This document shows positions 31,707 through 44,695 of a stretch of 64,000 bases of DNA, piece by piece (the first letter of the stretch is position 1; each line of letters begins with the position of its first letter). The notes beneath the pieces were generated by a model that made no database searches, was not told the origin of the DNA, and worked only from the letters and a program-made list of their open reading frames with translations. The DNA comes from Limnanthes douglasii subsp. nivea. Taxonomy: Eukaryota; Streptophyta; Magnoliopsida; Brassicales; Limnanthaceae. The position numbers and the translations under genes are program-made. The stretch lies in NCBI GenBank assembly GCA_036936605.1, contig JAUPFV010000001.1, forward strand, positions 114,150,771 to 114,214,770. The letters are read 5' to 3'.

Positions 31707-34316
31707 TCAGGGCTTGTTCCCTTCAGATTGTCCTTTATCACCTCTTTTCTTGGGACTTTTGAGTTCGGCACTCGAACTCTCACTGATTCCTTCCTCTTCA
31801 TCAGTGGTGGAATCTACTCCACTGCTATAATTGTACTTATCACCATTAACCATAGTGTGAAATGAGATCTCGTCATAGTTTACGAATTTCCATAAGGGAC
31901 CAAGGGTTCTCTTCGGAAACGTTTCATGAAAGAGCAGCACCATGTCAGACTTAACCTCAGCATATCTTGTTTCCAAGGAGTCTATCACCTCATTGGTATA
32001 TTTATCAATGCTGGCCTGAATAGTTTGTTCCTGCTGCTTCTCCAAGTCTTCTTTCTCCTTGGTTACCTTAGACACAACATTTTCTAGGGAAGTCTTCTCA
32101 CCTGACAAGGCTTGAATGACACCATCTTTGTTTTTCAAGTCTTCTCTTACTGTTGTGAGATATTTTTCCAAACTCGATCACTTAGCTTGGATTTTGGTAC
32201 TGGTTGTTTCCGAAGTAGCAAGCGTGGTTGATAGATCTTCTTTGTCTTTCCTCAGTGCTTCAATCTCTTTTTTCAGTTCTTCTATGCTCTGATTAGCATC
32301 GAGAAGATTAGTTGACAGAGACTCTTTGTCAGTAGTGAGGGTATTGATGAGTGCAATTTGACTCTTCACTTGTCTATCTAGGTCAAGAAGGGAATGGGCC
32401 ATAATGTCTTGTTCTCTGGAGACGGAGAAAGACTTATCATTATAAGTCACCATGTTAGAAGCGCTCGAAGGACAGAAGGGACCAGCCAAGTCATCCTTCT
32501 CAGAGTCGTTGAAGTAAAGATCAATGTCTTGAAAGGCACTAATGTCTACTCCATCAATCCCTGGAATCTTCTCTGGCAGTATGCGGTCAACAAGGGCTGG
32601 TGGAGGTAGAAGCTCCGAAGGGCGAAGAATTATTTATTCCCCTAAGGTGACCTTTTTCTTTTTGGCAGCCTTTTCATCACTGCTTGCTTTTCTTTTCTGG
32701 TATTTTTTGGGAGGCCTTGGTAGGTTTAGTGATTCTCCAGCCTCCCTAACAGTCTCAGCTTCTACTACCTTGAGCAAGGCAGCATCGATTCCCCTTTGGT
32801 TACCCAAACCGATCCCTTTTGTGGCAGCTTGGACTGCCTCTGTTGCAGTTTTTTTTCTTCCCTTTCATCTTGCTGGGAGCCTTGGCTCTAGTAGGCAAGA
32901 CCAGTTTACCATCTCTGGCTTCTGTCTGTTTAAGGATTACGTCAGGAGGAGGTGGTGTAGTTAGTTCTTCCCATGTGAGATCCTTCCGACCTGTGGCGTT
33001 CTAAGATGGGACCTCACCAGATTTCCTGAGGTGATGCAGTTGTGGAAGGCATTCCCCCAACACTCTGTAGCCCATGCGTTCAGTTTGGCACAAGTTGTTT
33101 TCCCCTCCTCTAGGTGTCCGGAAAACTCCTTCAGCAGCACTGAAAAATAAGTGACAAATAAATCATGAGAGAAATACTTGTAAGTTAAAAAAGAAGAATA
33201 TGAAAAACAAAGATAAAGAACTTACTCGTGCTCTTCCATCGACTAGTTAACATACTTGGGTTGGTATTGGATTTGTTCTTCTTACCATTCTCCCATGCCC
33301 CACTGATGAACAAGAACTCTATCATCCAGCTCTTCTCAGATTCTAGTAAGTCATCCACCACTTTGAAGTTATTCCCCATGTTGTGGTGGTAGAATGGGAT
33401 GTGGTGGTTCTTGCATAGACTTGCCACAGTGGCAAATTTCTCAATTGGGAGAGGTATTTCAGATAACCTCGATGCCATTATTCAGACGAGGAGAGGGTAC
33501 CAGGCGTTCAGGCTCAATTGGCTTGGACAGAGCTTCACCAGGTGGAAATACCTGGCAATTTCTTGGTCCAGTGGGAACCTACGTCCCCAGTTTAGCACCT
33601 CATTGAGTTTACAGTCCATCGGAGTCTCCGGTGCGACGGGTACCCTCACCTTCACTGATTATGGGATCCCCCACTGTCTCCCATCACTTCTTCCATCACT
33701 TTGGAAGGTCTATCAGTTGTTGTGGATAGGAGGGGATAAGCTTCTGGCACCAAAGGCTCTTCAGATGAATGAGCGCCTGTTGTTTCTAAAGGCATGGTGT
33801 CCGGTTGAGGTTGGGATTTTGAGGACTTCGTCTTTAGGGCTATCTTAGATACCTCTGATCCGGAGGGCTTATCCGTTGGTGCTATTTTAGACACCTGATA
33901 TTGCCTTAGATGCCTCCGATCTAGAGGGTTTTGACAGTGAAGTAGTTGCTTGGGATTTGACCATATGAGTCGTCCGACGTTAAGTTGATTATTCTGAGGA
34001 CTTCTCAATATCTGAACCCATGGCTATGAAAGGGGAGGGTTTTCTAACACTCAATACTGATTTTTCCTTGAAAGTGGAGGGTTGGAACAGATGAACCTGA
34101 GGGGAGAGGAGAGATACTTAGTTTAAACAACTGTTTGGGTTTTGAATTTCTGGATGAGGATGACCCTTGGTCAGCTTCCTAGGGTGGTTCACCAGACTTT
34201 TTGCTTAGGGAGACTGAGAGACTAGCAGCAATATAATTCTCTATTTTGACTCTTCTTGCTTTTTCTAACTCTGACAAGTTCAACCAGCCACCTTTCACAA
34301 GATCGTTTATGGCCAT
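31707..34316 (-). pseudogene. element A antisense gene (extra ORF), with intron
   Basis: A convergent gene of about 840 codons when intact. It starts at ATG 34316 (MAINDLVKGGWLNLSELEK), downstream of a TATATAAA (34413-34420). Exon 1 runs to 33226 and includes MDCKLNEVLNWGRRFPLDQ, MASRLSEIPLPIEKFA, VVDDLLES and FISGAWENGK. An 86-nt intron (33140-33225, GTAAG...TTTCAG) follows. Exon 2 holds a Lys-rich basic part, then long coiled coils (31980-32490) and a C-terminal KSDMVLLFHETFPKRTLGPL block with an acidic Ser-rich tail. Stops (for example TGA at 32175-32177 and near 33485) and a frameshift near 33015 inactivate it. Extra sense or antisense ORFs are known in Tat elements; their function is not established. 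A nuclear or Gag-related role is speculation from the basic and coiled-coil make-up. Confidence 0.75.
33140..33225 (-). other. intron of the element A antisense gene
   Basis: 86 nt with donor CGA|GTAAGTTC and acceptor TTTTTCAG|TGC, AT-rich. B has an 81-nt intron at the matching codon position (60297-60377), which supports real splicing. Confidence 0.7.
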
Positions 34317-34412
34317 GAACATAAAACTATTCAAGAACAAGTTTGAAAACAAAGGTGAAAATCTCTCTATAAAGTTTTTGAGTGATGAAGACAATGTAAT
34401 AGTGAACAATGA

Positions 34413-34420
34413 TTTATATA
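34413..34420 (-). promoter_or_regulatory. TATA box of the element A antisense gene
   Basis: TATATAAA on the minus strand about 97 nt upstream of ATG 34316. It lies inside the element and not in the LTR, so the antisense gene may have its own promoter. Confidence 0.45.
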
Positions 34421-34737
34421 TTAATAGAAACAAGTAACTGTAAACTAGGAGGAGTTAAGGAGGTTTGACAATGATTAAAGACGGCGCAGATGTGTGAAAA
34501 CTTAAATGCCTAGGTCACTTTCTAGGCTTAGTGGGAGCGTCGATCTAGGTAGAAAAACGGATGGTAGGTCGAAGTGGATCGTGACACGTGTTCCACGATC
34601 CAAGAAGAAGACTCTTAGAATTCTGGGAAAAGAAGTCAGTTCAAACGAACTTTGAACCAGGTGTACAAGGCAGTCGGACAAAATCGTTACTGACTAAGTA
34701 AATTTTTTAGTCCTACCAAAGATATTTGATAAGGCCT

Positions 34738-34747
34738 AAAAAAGGGG
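34738..34747 (+). other. polypurine tract of element A
   Basis: AAAAAAGGGG a few bases before the 3' LTR start at 34752: the plus-strand primer site. Confidence 0.85.
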
Positions 34748-34751
34748 CTAC

Positions 34752-35130
34752 TGATGAGTTCGGATTATCCAGTCACAGTTTACTGCGTTATCCGGACAAG
34801 GGAAATTCGGACATAAACTTGCCACTGAACTATCCGGACAGGACAAAAGTAAAGAAACACCTAAACACTTTTTGACTAAGCTATGTGCTAATGAGCTTAA
34901 TAAGTAAATGGGTCCTTAAACTTGACCCAGTTTCATAACTTGATCTGAAAGCCCATGATCCTTAATTAAAGGTATAAATACCCCAACTACTTTCATTAAT
35001 GAGAGTAATGAACATTTAATACAACGAGATTGCTCAAATCTCTCACTACTTTATATCAAAACACTTAATACTCTATTTACGTTCAAAAACACTTTACAAA
35101 ATTACCCTTAGCTCGAAATAAATCACACCA
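34752..35130 (+). repeat. 3' LTR of element A
   Basis: TGATGAGTTC...TCACACCA, 379 bp, aligned end to end with 24849-25228. Followed by the duplication CTAAT. Confidence 0.95.
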
Positions 35131-35135
35131 CTAAT

Positions 35136-36470
35136 AACCAATTACAATTATTAATAAACAGTTGTAAGTAGCCTTTTGACCTGCCCAGCTCGGATATTCG
35201 ATGTGTGGCGGCTAGTTTGAAATACTAGCCGTGCTTAAGTCGGATATCCGATTCGGCCATTTCAATTCAGATATCCGATGTGAGTCTGATATTTTTTTTA
35301 ACTTTTCCTTGTAAATAGAGGAGAATTATAGTTTCAAAATCATCGTCTCGTAATATTATTTTAAATTTATCAATTGTTTTACATATTCTTTAGAAAGATT
35401 AGTTATTAGTTTTAGATTATCTATTTCGGCTTTTAGAATACTTACTATTTCTTTTTTATTAAAAACTTATTTGATAAAACCAATCAAATTTAATTGTGGT
35501 AACATTATACTAGCTGAATTAATAGATTTGTATAATTTATCCAATTATTTGGTTGTTATAGTAGTTTAGATATTAGTTTGTATTAGTTGTTATTTTTACT
35601 AGTAAATATAATCAAAATACAAAATATTTAGTAATATTTATAACCAACTCATAATTATAATATATGATCACAGTTTATAAAATAATAACAACACTTATAA
35701 TATTAATAACCAAATCATAATAATAACCAAATTGTAATAATAAAATTATAATATTTTAAAATTGCACGATTTGATTTTGGTTTATAAAATAATAACAACA
35801 CTTCTAATATTTATAACCAAGTCATAATATAATAATAATCAAAATGTAATAATAAAATTACAATCATTTAACTTGTAATATTTTAAAATTATAATATATA
35901 AAATAGTAACAATATTTATAATATTAATAACCAAATCATAATAATAATCAAATTGTAATAATCAAATTATAATCATACACCTTATAATATTTAAAATTAT
36001 AATATATGATTTTTATTAGAAAATAATAACAACACTTCTAATATTTATAACCAAACATGAAAATAATCAAAATATAATAATTAATAATAATAATCATATA
36101 ACTTATAATATTTTAAAATTATAAGATATGATTATGATTTTTAAAATAAAAACAAAATAATATTTATTATCTATAAAATAATAACAACACCACTAATGTT
36201 TATAACTTAATCATAATAATAATATTCAAAATACAACAATAAAATTACACGACAAACGTGAAATTTTCACATATTTCCATTTAAATACTAACGATTGTTT
36301 CCATTTATTTATGACGTGACCTGATCCATTTACCATATGTAGTTCGATTTCAAAAAAATTAAGGAATAAACTACTAACACAAAGCCTTTATACAAAGAAA
36401 GTGAAGATATATACACGATGCCTAACCAATAAGAAAAAAAAGTAAAGAAATATAATCCAAACCCTAGTCC
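35136..36470. repeat. AT-rich region with imperfect tandem repeat
   Basis: Between about 35626 and 36245 units of roughly 120-145 bp recur with gaps. Each contains 'aataataacaacact', 'taatatttataacca', 'catgataataatcaaa'-like and 'tataatattttaaaattataa' phrases. The flanks are AT-rich without genes; a patch at 35165-35290 repeats 'cggatatccgat'-type motifs. Confidence 0.7.
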
Positions 36471-36474
36471 AGCG

Positions 36475-36541
36475 AGAAAATATAAGTAACCTTAATCTAA
36501 GAAAAACATAAGTGAAAATTCAATAAAACTAAATAAATATT
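36475..36541. repeat. left direct repeat, first part (split by MULE)
   Basis: 'gtaaccttaatct' and 'aagtgaaaattcaataaaa' align with 48892-48936 ('gtaacactaatcc', 'aagtgaaaattcagtaaaa'). The alignment resumes at 44382, right after the MULE, so the MULE inserted into this repeat. Confidence 0.6.
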
Positions 36542-36869
36542 GGGAGATTTACCCATTGGGTCTCAAATGTGTTTTTATTTACCCAGCCCTACCACAAGAG
36601 ACCATTTTACTAATAGGTCCAACCTGTTAAAGGAAAGACTAAACTATCCTCAAACAAAATAATTCAGCCCCAGATCAAACTTGCCCTAATTTCTCACATC
36701 TTTCTCATTCCCAAATCCCGTTTCTTTCTCCTCAACTCTCTAGTCTTCCCAAAACTCGTTTCTCCAACATCGACTTCTGATCCTCCACATTTCTCTCTCA
36801 ACCGAATCTTACGACAACAAAATTCGCTCCGTCGTCGTCAATAGACTCTCTCTATCGTATCGACGAAAG

Positions 36870-39800
36870 CCTAAATGGGTAAGTTGTGATTTACCTTTTT
36901 TTCTTTCTCTTTTTCGCCTTAGTTGAATCAATGTAATTGTTGTTTTAAACCTAACATAAGGTACCTTATACTTTGCTAGAGCTTATTTGTTTGAAACTTA
37001 CCGTTAATTATGGTTTAAAGAAGTCTTAAAAATTCTTTTCCGATCGTTATTTTGGCATATAAGTATCTGATGGTTCGTGGAAAATTTGGGAGACAAAATA
37101 AAAATTTAGGATTCTTTTTCTAAGCTCGGGTTTAACTTATTCAGAATGCATAAGCTCAATTAGGGTTGAAAGGGTCATTTTCTTTTTATTTCTGTGTTAA
37201 AGCTACATTTGAAATGTCTCTTCTTTCTCTAGAATAAACTAGGAGAAGTTACTATATCCATACTATAGAAGTAACTTATTATCTAGATCTACTGCAGGTT
37301 GTAGTATATGAATAACTAATAATAATTAGTCTGTTTTTTGTTAGCAGATAAAAGAAAAAGGGTGAAGACGTGTGCCGAAAATAGGAGTATAAAAAGAAAA
37401 ACAATGAAGAAAAAGAATATAGAAATAAATCCAGGGTCCCATGGCCCTTCTATATTCCGTTCGAATATAGAATCAGTCACGAAACTACTGAGGACAGCGG
37501 ACATCAAAGTAGATCACATTGAAGCTCTACAAACTACACTATTTTACAATTCAGTAAAAAGGTTGTTTCAACTAAAGAAGAGCTTCAAAGTGAGGAAGTC
37601 TTGGGAGCTCACACTGGAGATAATAAATATGTATGATAAGGAATAGAAGAGCTTCGGATTTGGTGGGATCGACGTGTCGCTAACGAGAAATGACACTATG
37701 GTAATTTTTGGAATAAATTGCGGTACAAAGAAGATCGATAAGGTTGAATGTAGAATAACCGAGTCAACCATCATCTCAAGATACTTTCAATAAGCTAAAA
37801 ACATAACAAAGAAGATAATAAAAGATATCATAGAAGATCGTTCAAAGATTAACGAGGTTGAGACAGTCAAATATGTAGCAAAAATGATAATAATGTACCT
37901 ATGTGTATCAGTATTTTTTTCTACATCTTGTGATTGTCTGTCGGAAAGCCTAGCAAGGTTCATTGACTTGAAATTTGAAATAATCTACAAGTACGACTGG
38001 GCGCAAGTCATTGTAGAAAAGCTGATGAACTTCATCGACAAGAAAAAAGGACAAAATCAGCAAAACACTGTAGGATTTGTGTCGATGCTGATTGTAAGTA
38101 AATTTTTAAAAATTTAAAGTTACATCAATAAGATTATTCATACTAATATTTATACTAACTTTATAAATATATTCTTTACAACCATTTTTCTTGGAGAACA
38201 CGATGGTCAGAATCTCGAAGCTGGACTTTCCACGGTGCTTGAGATGAGAGGGAGCTACTAGCTTATGAAACCAAGACAAAGTCAAGGAGTTGATACAGGA
38301 GGTGGAACCATCAGAGGTAAAAAAATTCAAGCACTTAATATTTATGAGAAACTATAATGGGTTTCTTTTATATAGGATTACAAGTAAAACACAACAACAT
38401 CTGTTTAGTCTTAAAACTATATTACTGTAGTTTCATAGCACATAAAAAATTGGGTCCGAACTCCATAAATACTGCATTAATCCACTTGGATGGACGTATT
38501 CAATAGTCTTTAATTTTTATATGTGTTGAAACGTTTTCTTGTTAGGATGTTGTTACTATGGTTTACGCTTACTAATCAGTTAAAAAATACTAACAATTTT
38601 CATGTTAATTTTACCCAACTCTGTTGTTTGTCAATGTTTAGGCAATTGAAGGTGACCTGGAACTCATTCTTGAAGAAGAGGCTTTGGTGGTCAGAGAGTA
38701 TTTGTCAACTGATGAAGAAGATATGGAAGAGATAGAAGAAGATGATGAAGAAAGTGACAAGCGATGAAAAATGAGGTAAAGAAAAAGAAGAAGAGGAAGC
38801 AGATGATAAAGAAGAAACAAAGAATAACAGGGGTGTAACTCCAGACTATGGAGTAAGAACCAGAAGTGTAACAAGGAGTGTTACACTAATTGGAAAAATA
38901 AAAGGAAAACAACATATTGACAAAGGTGAAAAAGAAGAAAAAAAGGAAAAGGAGGAGAGTGATAAAAAGAGACGCAATCAACAAGAAAGCGATGCAAACG
39001 AAAATAATGATTGAAGCGAGACCACAGTTCTCTTGCATGAGCAAGAAGAACTAACACATAACCTGATACAAGCAAAGGTACTATTTAATTAAATAATTTT
39101 TAAGGGTTTTAATTATTTACAGCTTCCTCTCAAAGGTCTATTTTGTTGATTCTTTTGTCTAGACATTTAAAATGAGTTGCTAGTTATGATCCTTAATAAT
39201 TATACATATACTATATCGTTGGCCCACAGCTGATTGTGATGCAAATGTAGGTACTTAATATAGACATAATTTAATTGTTGGTGCCAATTATAGTATTATA
39301 ATACACATGTTTTTTGTTGTTAATACGAATGGTTAAAGTTTAGTTTATTCATTGAGGTTGTCCCTAAAGATGTTGCAAACCTTGTTGATTTCCAAAAATT
39401 AGTTTATTACATGTCATTTAATGACAAAGTATACTAATATGCAGGAAAGGATCAGCAAGGTGACTAAAGAACTACACCAAGTTACAGAACGTTTAACAAG
39501 GTATAGTATTCACATAATTATCATGTTATCAAATTTTTAATAATATTCATGTTATTTTGTGAAAAAATCACTAACTTGTAAAATACAAAAAGAGGATAAA
39601 GGAGCTGGAAAATACTGTGAAAAAATTAGAAACAGAGCTTCAACAAACAGTTGAAAAAGAAGAGCAAAAGAAGGTACAAATTATTCATGTTATTAAAGGT
39701 TTAACTTATTCCCGTTATTAAGGTTTAACTTATTCCTGTTATTTTATTTAAAAAACTACTAACTAATTTTAGTATCAACAGAAAGATACAGATGCGCAAG

Positions 39801-41660
39801 AGAAGAAAAACATCTCACCTTCTTCCTTGGTAAAAAAAGTCTTAAAAAACCCACCAAGGAAGAAGAAGAATGATCCTGAGTTTGAATATGAGCCCATAAA
39901 GAGACAGAAAAAAGGAAAAGATGATGCATCAATACGTGTTGAAGACTCAGATGATGATTTTCAAGAATTCAAGGTAAAAAAGATCAAATATATCAAAAAC
40001 GAAAAATGACATCCGACTTCATATCTAGCCGATGAAGATATCTGTAAATTCAATGCACTTATCCAAAAAAATAAAAACAGGTAATCAATGTAAATATTTC
40101 ATGTTATTTAATTTACGTAAATAAAAAATATAATTTTTAATGAATTGAAATTGATATGTAAAAACAACACAACTGTGTGGAGAAAAGATTCAACGTGGGC
40201 TATTGTGGATGAGCTCCAAAAAATTATCACACATGGGGAAATTGGCATAGAGGTAAGGAGATTTAATTTTTATTTATTTCAGCGCATCTATATGTTTATA
40301 TGTTTTCCGTGGACTACTAAAGAAAATAAATTATTGATTTTTCTGGCTTGTAAGTTATAGGCAGACCCTCGAGTAACAAATCCAGTCAGTGATGAACCAA
40401 ACTAGAATAAAGCAACAATCAAGCAAGAACCAATAAAGACAATATGTATGCTTACCCTCATCTTTATTTTACAAGTTAGATTTTTACTCCGTCTACTAGA
40501 TTATTCACATTAAGAGACTTGCAAATTGTTTACCCTGATGAAAGAATTACAGGGTTAATAAGGTTTAGTCACCCTTCTCGTTAAGTGGGAGACAATATTC
40601 TAACCAATCGTATGTACTAAAGCAAGATTGAGATTTTTTGGGTATAATATTTCACTATTTAGTTTGTACATGAAGTCACATGAACCCTGGCTTTTGAGCC
40701 CATGAAAGAGCTTTTTGATCTAGCCTCTCGTTCCAGTTTAGACAAGGATTAAGCTGCGAAACCAATCACCTGTTTGGTCAGACTTCTTAATTGTTAGAAG
40801 TGGGTGCTGACTTATATATATCCTAATTGAATCTTCTCTCGAGAGTTGTTGTCTTCTCAATACCTAACTACTTGAATATGACATAGAAAGGCATACTGAT
40901 ATTTGTTTTTGTTACAGCTTATAATCAGATTATGTTTTGATTTACTTTGAGATTTTTACATTACAGATAATTGATGCATATGCTTCATGCATAGAAAGGA
41001 ATGAAGTGTTAAATGAGAGTGACTCACAAAGACCACAAAATATCATATTGTCAACATCTGCAACAGTATCTACATAAAATCCTTTTTTATCTACAAATGA
41101 TATTAACATGAATAAATGATATTATTTTCTAATCTTTATTTTTATACTTTTGGTTTAACAAAAATACCTAAAAGAAAACAAAAGACTTTTAAAAAGATTG
41201 ATAGTTGATCGACTCAAAACCGTAAGAACCGATAATAATTCGTAGATTATTATACCTATTCACACGCTATCAAGTGTTGCAACTTCCAACCATTGGACAT
41301 GTGTTGATTCATTACAACCGCTTACATCCACGGAATGCAAAAAATGTGGATAAATATCTAGATGCAGCAATAGAGATGGTAAGTTTATTCATATATACAT
41401 ATTATTATTAAATCCCATTAGTACTAATACTTCACTAATTGATTTTTTTTATCTATTGAAGCAAAAATATTTGAAACAATAAAGTTTCTAAAAAGGGATG
41501 AATAATTAATAAATGAGCGCAAGTGTCCACAATAAAAGCTAGGTACTGTTGATTGTGGGATAATGGTTGTGCATACATGACTTTTATAGCATTTGAGGCC
41601 CACCGTCATCATACGAGGAAGACAAAGCTTGCAAACAAAGAGCCGAAATATTTCACACAA
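36870..41660 (+). pseudogene. Ulp1-like (C48 protease) MULE-associated gene
   Basis: An intron-containing plus-strand gene, decayed. The N-terminal part (37338-38117) has GIDVSLTRNDTMVIFGINCG and YLCVSVFF...YKYDWAQVIVEKLMNFI, the conserved N-terminal region of plant Ulp1-linked transposon proteins. Exons near 38640-39000 and 39440-40010 are acidic, then Lys-rich with coiled coil (RIKELENTVKKLETELQQTV). C-terminal exons (about 40140-40260, 40965-41080, 41280-41380, 41540-41660) hold QIIDAYASCIERNEVLN and VDCGIMVVHT, the 'DCG' box with the catalytic Cys of Ulp1/SENP peptidases. Splice signals such as GTAAGTAA (38094) and TTACAG| (40965) are visible. Stops occur in several exons. The family cleaves SUMO-like conjugates; its role in transposons is not established. 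Confidence 0.65.
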
Positions 41661-41669
41661 TATTAAATG

Positions 41670-42374
41670 ATGAATATAGTTGTTTGTAAAAAATATGAAT
41701 GCATTTGTTTGAAGTACTACTTTGAAGAAACATGTTGTGTTTTTTTGTGAATGTTTGGAGTAAACATATGTTAATTTGGTTCTTTGTAGTATTGTAAATT
41801 GAAGATCTTAATTTGTTTTTTAAGTTTAATTGTGATTGTTTCAGTTGACAACACTTTTTTGTTTTTTGTCTACTTGTATTATGGTTTGTAAAATCACATG
41901 AAGATAAATCACATGAACAATTATTACATGAGTAAATTAACAGGAACAAAAGGTCTTAAAAATAAGAAATATATATCAAACATAATTGGTATAAAATAAA
42001 TTATAAATAAAGAAAATAAATTACCCATCTTATAAAACATAAAATAGCATACAAAAACAAAAAAGAAAACAACTCTTAAAATTTGACATGAACAAAAATT
42101 AACAAGAAAAACATTACCAGGAAAAAAATCTCAGTAAATAAAAAGACAGCTATTAAGTCCAGTAATGTGTTTAGCCATAACTGATATATTAATACAGAAA
42201 AATTAAAAATAAAAACTAAACAACAACATTCTTCAAAATTAACTAAATTCAGTCGTATTAGAAGTAAGAAAATATGTATCATTACAAATTGATCAAACAA
42301 TGAAAATAAAAACTTCTTGAAAATTAGTCTCCTTACAAATATAATAGACTGATAAGTCAATGACAAAGTAATAC
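41670..42374. other. MULE intergenic region
   Basis: AT-rich spacer between the convergent Ulp1-like and transposase genes; frames here are low-complexity. Confidence 0.5.
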
Positions 42375-43700
42375 TTAAATGTGTTGCTCCTGGCAGGACC
42401 TCTTGTTGTGGTTTTCAACTCTTTTACACTTGCTGCATTTGATCGTCTTGAGAAAAAGTTCACCTTTAGATAGGATCTTTTTCTTTTTTGGCCTACCAGG
42501 TTTCCTCTTCAACATAAGCGGTTAAACATCCGGAGAACCACTTATAACAGCAGTTTGACCAAATGAAGAATATGGATGGATGGACAATGCATATCATGCT
42601 TTATATGATGTCGAATAAAAGTACTTCTCCACAAAATCAACCAGAGTTTTTTGAGTTTTTGTTATGACGGCTAAAGCATGCGCACAAGGAAAACATTTGG
42701 ATTGCCAATGGCCACATGAACATGTATAATCTAAAATATTAACTACCATATTCGACATCGAATGTACTTCAAAAACATAATCTGATGATGCATGGAAAAA
42801 CCAAGACCGTCCATCCTTTATATTCTCTCTATACATCTTGTCAATTCTAGGGCATAACATACTAGCCCATTTACTGGATTCTACACGGTGATTGGACAGC
42901 TGAACCATAAGTTTATCCAAATTCTATCGATCAATTTCATTACGGGAAGATCGCGATAAAGCACAATCTGTGCATTAAACGACTCAACAACACTTCAACA
43001 AATAGACCCGAACCTTTTTCCTTTACAAAATGCATTCGCATAGTTTTCGGGAGAAAAATTATCTAAAAAGTCATAAGCATTCTTTCTACCAATTTTTAAC
43101 AGTTTTTTCATACGGTTAAAAAACTTTTGCTCTGTAGGGGCAAATGCACATGCTCAAAATTTGATAACTATCCTATCTCTAATTCGTTTAGGCGTCAACT
43201 TAAGCTTATCCCTCAAATTTAAAAACAGTGTGATAGAGACAAAAAGAGTGACATGAATCTGGAAAAACAGACCACACTGAGCTAATGATACCTTTATGAC
43301 GATCAGAAATGAAATTATTTTTTTGATCACCAATATGCGCCTTCAACAATGACTTGGTAGCAAGTTCTACTGATGTATCATTTAAGAAGCTACCAGCAGA
43401 GTAGTCTGCTATGGTATCTATGGGCCAAAATATTTTCGGTAACAACTTCAACTTGGATTTCTAGATAATTTGAACGCTTTGCTCGGAAATTGTAACCATA
43501 TCAGCAAACTCTTCATCATTGGTCAATGAATAACCTATAAATGGTCAAATACTATACTTCATAGTAATATTATCTCTACTCAAAGAGGTCCATTTATCAA
43601 CTAAATAATCGATAATACCGTTTAAGCTGTGAAACGATTTTAAAGAGCGAACAACGGCATCATTCCCATACTTTAAATGTATAAAACCAGTAGACATTGT
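42375..43700 (-). pseudogene. MULE transposase with SWIM zinc finger
   Basis: Minus-strand transposase remnants. The N-terminal piece starts near 43697 (MSTGFIHLKYGNDAVVRSL). The frame 43206-43451 carries NNFISDRHKGIISSVWSVFP and SCHSFCLYHT, the part of the MULE domain holding a catalytic Asp and the following His-rich helix. 42594-42920 has YTCSCGHWQSKCFPCAHALA, a perfect SWIM zinc finger (CxCx-n-CxH). The C-terminus has an AT-hook-like KPGRPKKKK and a zinc knuckle CSKCKRVENHNKRSC before the stop at 42375. The DNA-binding and first catalytic portion between about 43450 and 43520 is missing, and several stops are present, so it is inactive. Transposases of this family cut at the TIRs and leave 9-bp duplications. 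Confidence 0.8.
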
Positions 43701-44381
43701 ACCTGCAAAAAATATAAAGATATATTAGTAGTTACAGGAACTGTCATGTTGTACCCAAAATCATCCAAATATATATCACGAGTTTTCATCTATGACATAC
43801 ATTAGATTTCACCAAATGTATTTCTACTAGCCTAAAATTTACCACACCAGTAACCATTTAAAGTATTTAAGTCTATGTTATTCTAAATTTTTATCTTATC
43901 CTATGCTCACTATTATGTAGAAAACCTAATTGACTTTTGTAGATTAGACACAAGTACTACTTTCAATTATTAAGACCGAAGGAGAGATCGACGGAGAAAC
44001 TTGAGGCTAAAAAACGACAGAATTGCAAGAAAGAGGGAAAACGTACCTTTGGAAACTGAGAATACGACGACCGACAAACAGAGACGAAATAAACGACCAA
44101 CTGAGGTCGTCGTTGAAATCGAGAGAAAAAACGGTCTAACAAAGACGGTCATAGTCGTCGTTGAAATCGAGAGAAAAAAAATATTTGATTTTAAAATTGA
44201 GAGAAAAGAGGGATTGCTGTTTGATTTAATTTTAAATTCGTTTAGTCACTCATTAAAGGGTAAAATTATATTTAAAATTTAAGTTTGGACTAATGGATAA
44301 ATAAAGTCCTATTTTGGTAGATGTAGGTAAAATTTAAGTTGATAAATTGTGAAAATTTTATACCCAATTGGTATAGAACCC
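43701..44381. other. MULE terminal region
   Basis: Contains a twice-repeated phrase 'gtcgtcgttgaaatcgagagaaaaaa' (about 44106 and 44155) and the right terminal inverted repeat (about 44285-44381). Frames here follow the repeat and are not genes. Confidence 0.5.

Positions 44382-44695
<314 letters not shown>

Larger units (their letters stand above)
24849..35130 (+). mobile_element. Tat/Retand-type Ty3-gypsy element A, complete but dead
   Basis: A 10,282-bp LTR retrotransposon with LTRs of 380 and 379 bp (24849-25228, 34752-35130), target duplication CTAAT on both sides (24844-24848, 35131-35135), a tRNA-Arg-type PBS, a polypurine tract, gag-protease-RT-RNaseH-archaeal RNaseH-integrase on plus, and a convergent minus-strand gene before the 3' LTR. 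Dual RNase H and an extra ORF mark the Tat/Ogre-Retand lineage. By eye the LTRs differ at roughly 9-10% of positions, so the insertion is old. It carries an 853-bp hAT insertion and an integrase deletion. Confidence 0.92.
36542..44381. mobile_element. Mutator-like element with Ulp1-like gene
   Basis: About 7.8 kb. Its ends are inverted copies of each other over about 90 bp: left GGGAGATTTACCCATTGGGT, right (inverted) GGGTTCTATACCAATTGGGT, continuing with matching blocks such as CTACCA and ATTAGTCCAA/AATAGGTCCAA. Inside are two convergent genes: an Ulp1-linked gene on plus and a SWIM-domain MULE transposase on minus. Plant MULEs carrying ULP1-like genes (Kaonashi/VANDAL-type) are known. The 9-bp duplication is not recognisable; the flanks are AT-rich and decayed. 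Confidence 0.75.

Noticed and set aside
43970..44282. Opposed short frames near the MULE right end
   Set aside because: Explained by a repeated 'gtcgtcgttgaaatcgagag' unit in the terminal region.
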